Positions 62,483 through 64,000 of a DNA stretch of 64,000 nt are shown in pieces. Location of the stretch: positions 30,903,956 to 30,967,955 of the forward strand of contig NW_019211460.1 of assembly GCF_002443255.2 (NCBI RefSeq), written 5' to 3'. Each line of letters begins with the position of its first letter. Positions within the stretch are counted from its first letter, which is position 1. The notes beneath the pieces were generated by a model that ran no database searches, had not been told where the DNA came from, and saw nothing but the letters and a program-made list of their open reading frames with translations. Source of the DNA: Varroa destructor. Its lineage: Eukaryota > Arthropoda > Arachnida > Mesostigmata > Varroidae. A program made the translations under genes and the position numbers.

Positions 62483-64000
62483 GAACATGGCACTTACTGG
62501 TAAAACTTTCCAAGTGAACTGTGTTAACTTCGTATTATGTGCGCACAATCGGAATTGACTACCCTAGTGCAGTCTGAGGTACTTGTCGGCTCATTATTTC
62601 TACCACCGAAAATTTTATAATGTCAACCTCAAGGCACATCAATGGGCAAGCCATTAATTAATGGGTGCTAGTAATCAGTGTAGTGCAAAAAAAATTCAAT
62701 TTCGCGGCTTCTTGCTCAGATAAAGCACCCTGTACCGTTTTGACTCGAAAAAATTGCCAACCAAAGTGTCATTACGATCACCGAAGCGCAGAAAAGCACG
62801 GACCCGCGTAAGGTACTTCAGGGGACGTCAGAGGTAGGTACCTATGCTTCTTGGTAAAGTACACCAGTTGCAACTGAGAACATTCGCTAGGTCAGCGTGG
62901 TTAAGTTTAAATAGATCAAATATTGTAATATTAATATATAATAATATATATAAGTACATATCTGCAAGTGTATAAATACAGAGCAAGTGGCTGTGAAGTG
63001 CTCGTTTTCGCCAACCAACGATAAAGCTAAGCCAGTCTGCTTACTTATATATATACTTACTTATATATATATAAATAAGTATATATAACGAGTAGTGCCT
63101 ACTATTTTAAACGTCAAAAAAATTCACTGATCACTGCCATTATTACATAGGGTTTATGTGAAGAAGTGTAGAGTAGAGGCACTTAACGCTGAATAGTAAA
63201 TAAAATACAATGAGTATTGTTCTGTTTTTCGCAGCGGGTTGTTAGTAGTCGGAACTTTAATGGAAGCTTAAAATTACCCCAGATATAATTTTTAACCTTA
63301 CAGCAGGGATAGGGTTACAGTACAGCAAATCCTGTCATTTTTTAATAGATCGCGGCCTCCGAGCGAAAAGTTGCCTCATAAATTTAGCCTATACATTAAT
63401 GAAAGATTTCCATTTAGCTAATGAAACTAAATATCAAGTCTCTGTATTATTTGCCAATTCTACGTGGCTGGACAGAGTTAACAGTCAAAAGAGTACCTGC
63501 GTCGATTACAATTTCTTTATGCTGTTTATGTTCACTATGATCCTAAACTGAGTGATCTTTGCGAAGGTGACCCTCTTGTTGTATCTGGGTGAGGGTGAAT
63601 GTCCCTTTCTCTGGTTATATAAATTATCGAATGAAAACAATCTCATGACTTAGCAACTACAGCAGACGAGCTGGTGCTGTTCGATTGCCTGTGGTGCGTA
63701 CACGAATTAGTCAACTACTTGTGGCTTCTAGAGATGATTTTTGATGCCAATCGTTGATTTCTGTCCTATATTCTACTGTCAGTTAGCGTTAGTGATTGCG
63801 TGGCGTTTCCCTGTTCACATTTGACGGTAAGCGGTATCCGGTAATGATAGGCACCTTTCAATCTATAATCTATTCCGGCAGACAAACGCGATTGTGTATG
63901 CGTTTGTGACAGCAGGCACGGGTAATAGTTCTTCGCTCTGTAGTTTTGAAGTAATGTATCGTTTTCTTTTCCCTGTAATGACTAACTTACCGAAATGATA
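62483..64000. other. Right end, no confident gene
   Basis: TA-rich repeats at 62930-62955 and 63043-63090, and a short basic frame near 62740-62830, are visible. No recognisable gene, RNA or transposon end was found. Confidence 0.5.

Noticed and set aside
63043..63090. TA-rich imperfect inverted repeat
   Set aside because: Low-complexity ACTTATATATA units explain the partial symmetry.

Overview
The window is nuclear DNA from an animal, most likely an arthropod. It is AT-rich, and its genes are broken by many GT-AG introns of about 0.2 to 4.4 kb. It also has long gene-poor stretches and AT microsatellites. No bacterial-style operons, rRNA, tRNA or CRISPR arrays were found. Placement within the arthropods (a mite or other chelicerate is possible) is a guess from the gene set and style, not shown by the sequence.

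Six multi-exon protein-coding genes can be rebuilt by reading exons, splice sites and phase by eye. From left to right: (1) PHPT1/janus-A phosphohistidine phosphatase, minus strand, 2565-6122; (2) FDX1, the mitochondrial [2Fe-2S] ferredoxin (adrenodoxin), minus, 11831-16498, complete in five exons; (3) an FBXO38-like F-box/leucine-rich-repeat protein, minus, 20570-29284, ten exons with a 4.4-kb last intron; (4) an unrecognised polyglutamine protein of about 658 residues, minus, 38394-41621; (5) an asteroid/ASTE1 homologue of the XPG/FEN1 nuclease fold, plus, 47534-54577, fourteen exons with all acidic active-site positions kept; (6) a CLCC1-like ER membrane protein, minus, 56249-59567, seven exons. 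Genes 5 and 6 converge tail to tail. In every spliced model the exon phases close exactly and the reading frame stays open to a natural stop.

The genes do not form one pathway. They are ordinary housekeeping and regulatory functions: protein-histidine dephosphorylation, mitochondrial electron transfer to P450s, ubiquitin-ligase substrate choice, a nuclease-fold protein, and ER membrane or ion homeostasis. The least explained gene is the 658-residue protein, which carries several short repeated basic-aromatic motifs and a Q/E tract.

The rest is intron and intergenic DNA. It holds several striking inverted repeats: a 30-bp perfect palindrome at 34372-34401, a 21-bp-arm hairpin with a 4-base loop at 7711-7756, and an 18-bp-arm hairpin at 8674-8716. 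It also holds dinucleotide microsatellites, a pure purine tract, and one small coding-like fragment at 62028-62482 that is either a short spliced gene or a decayed gag-like ORF. No clearly new multi-gene system was found.
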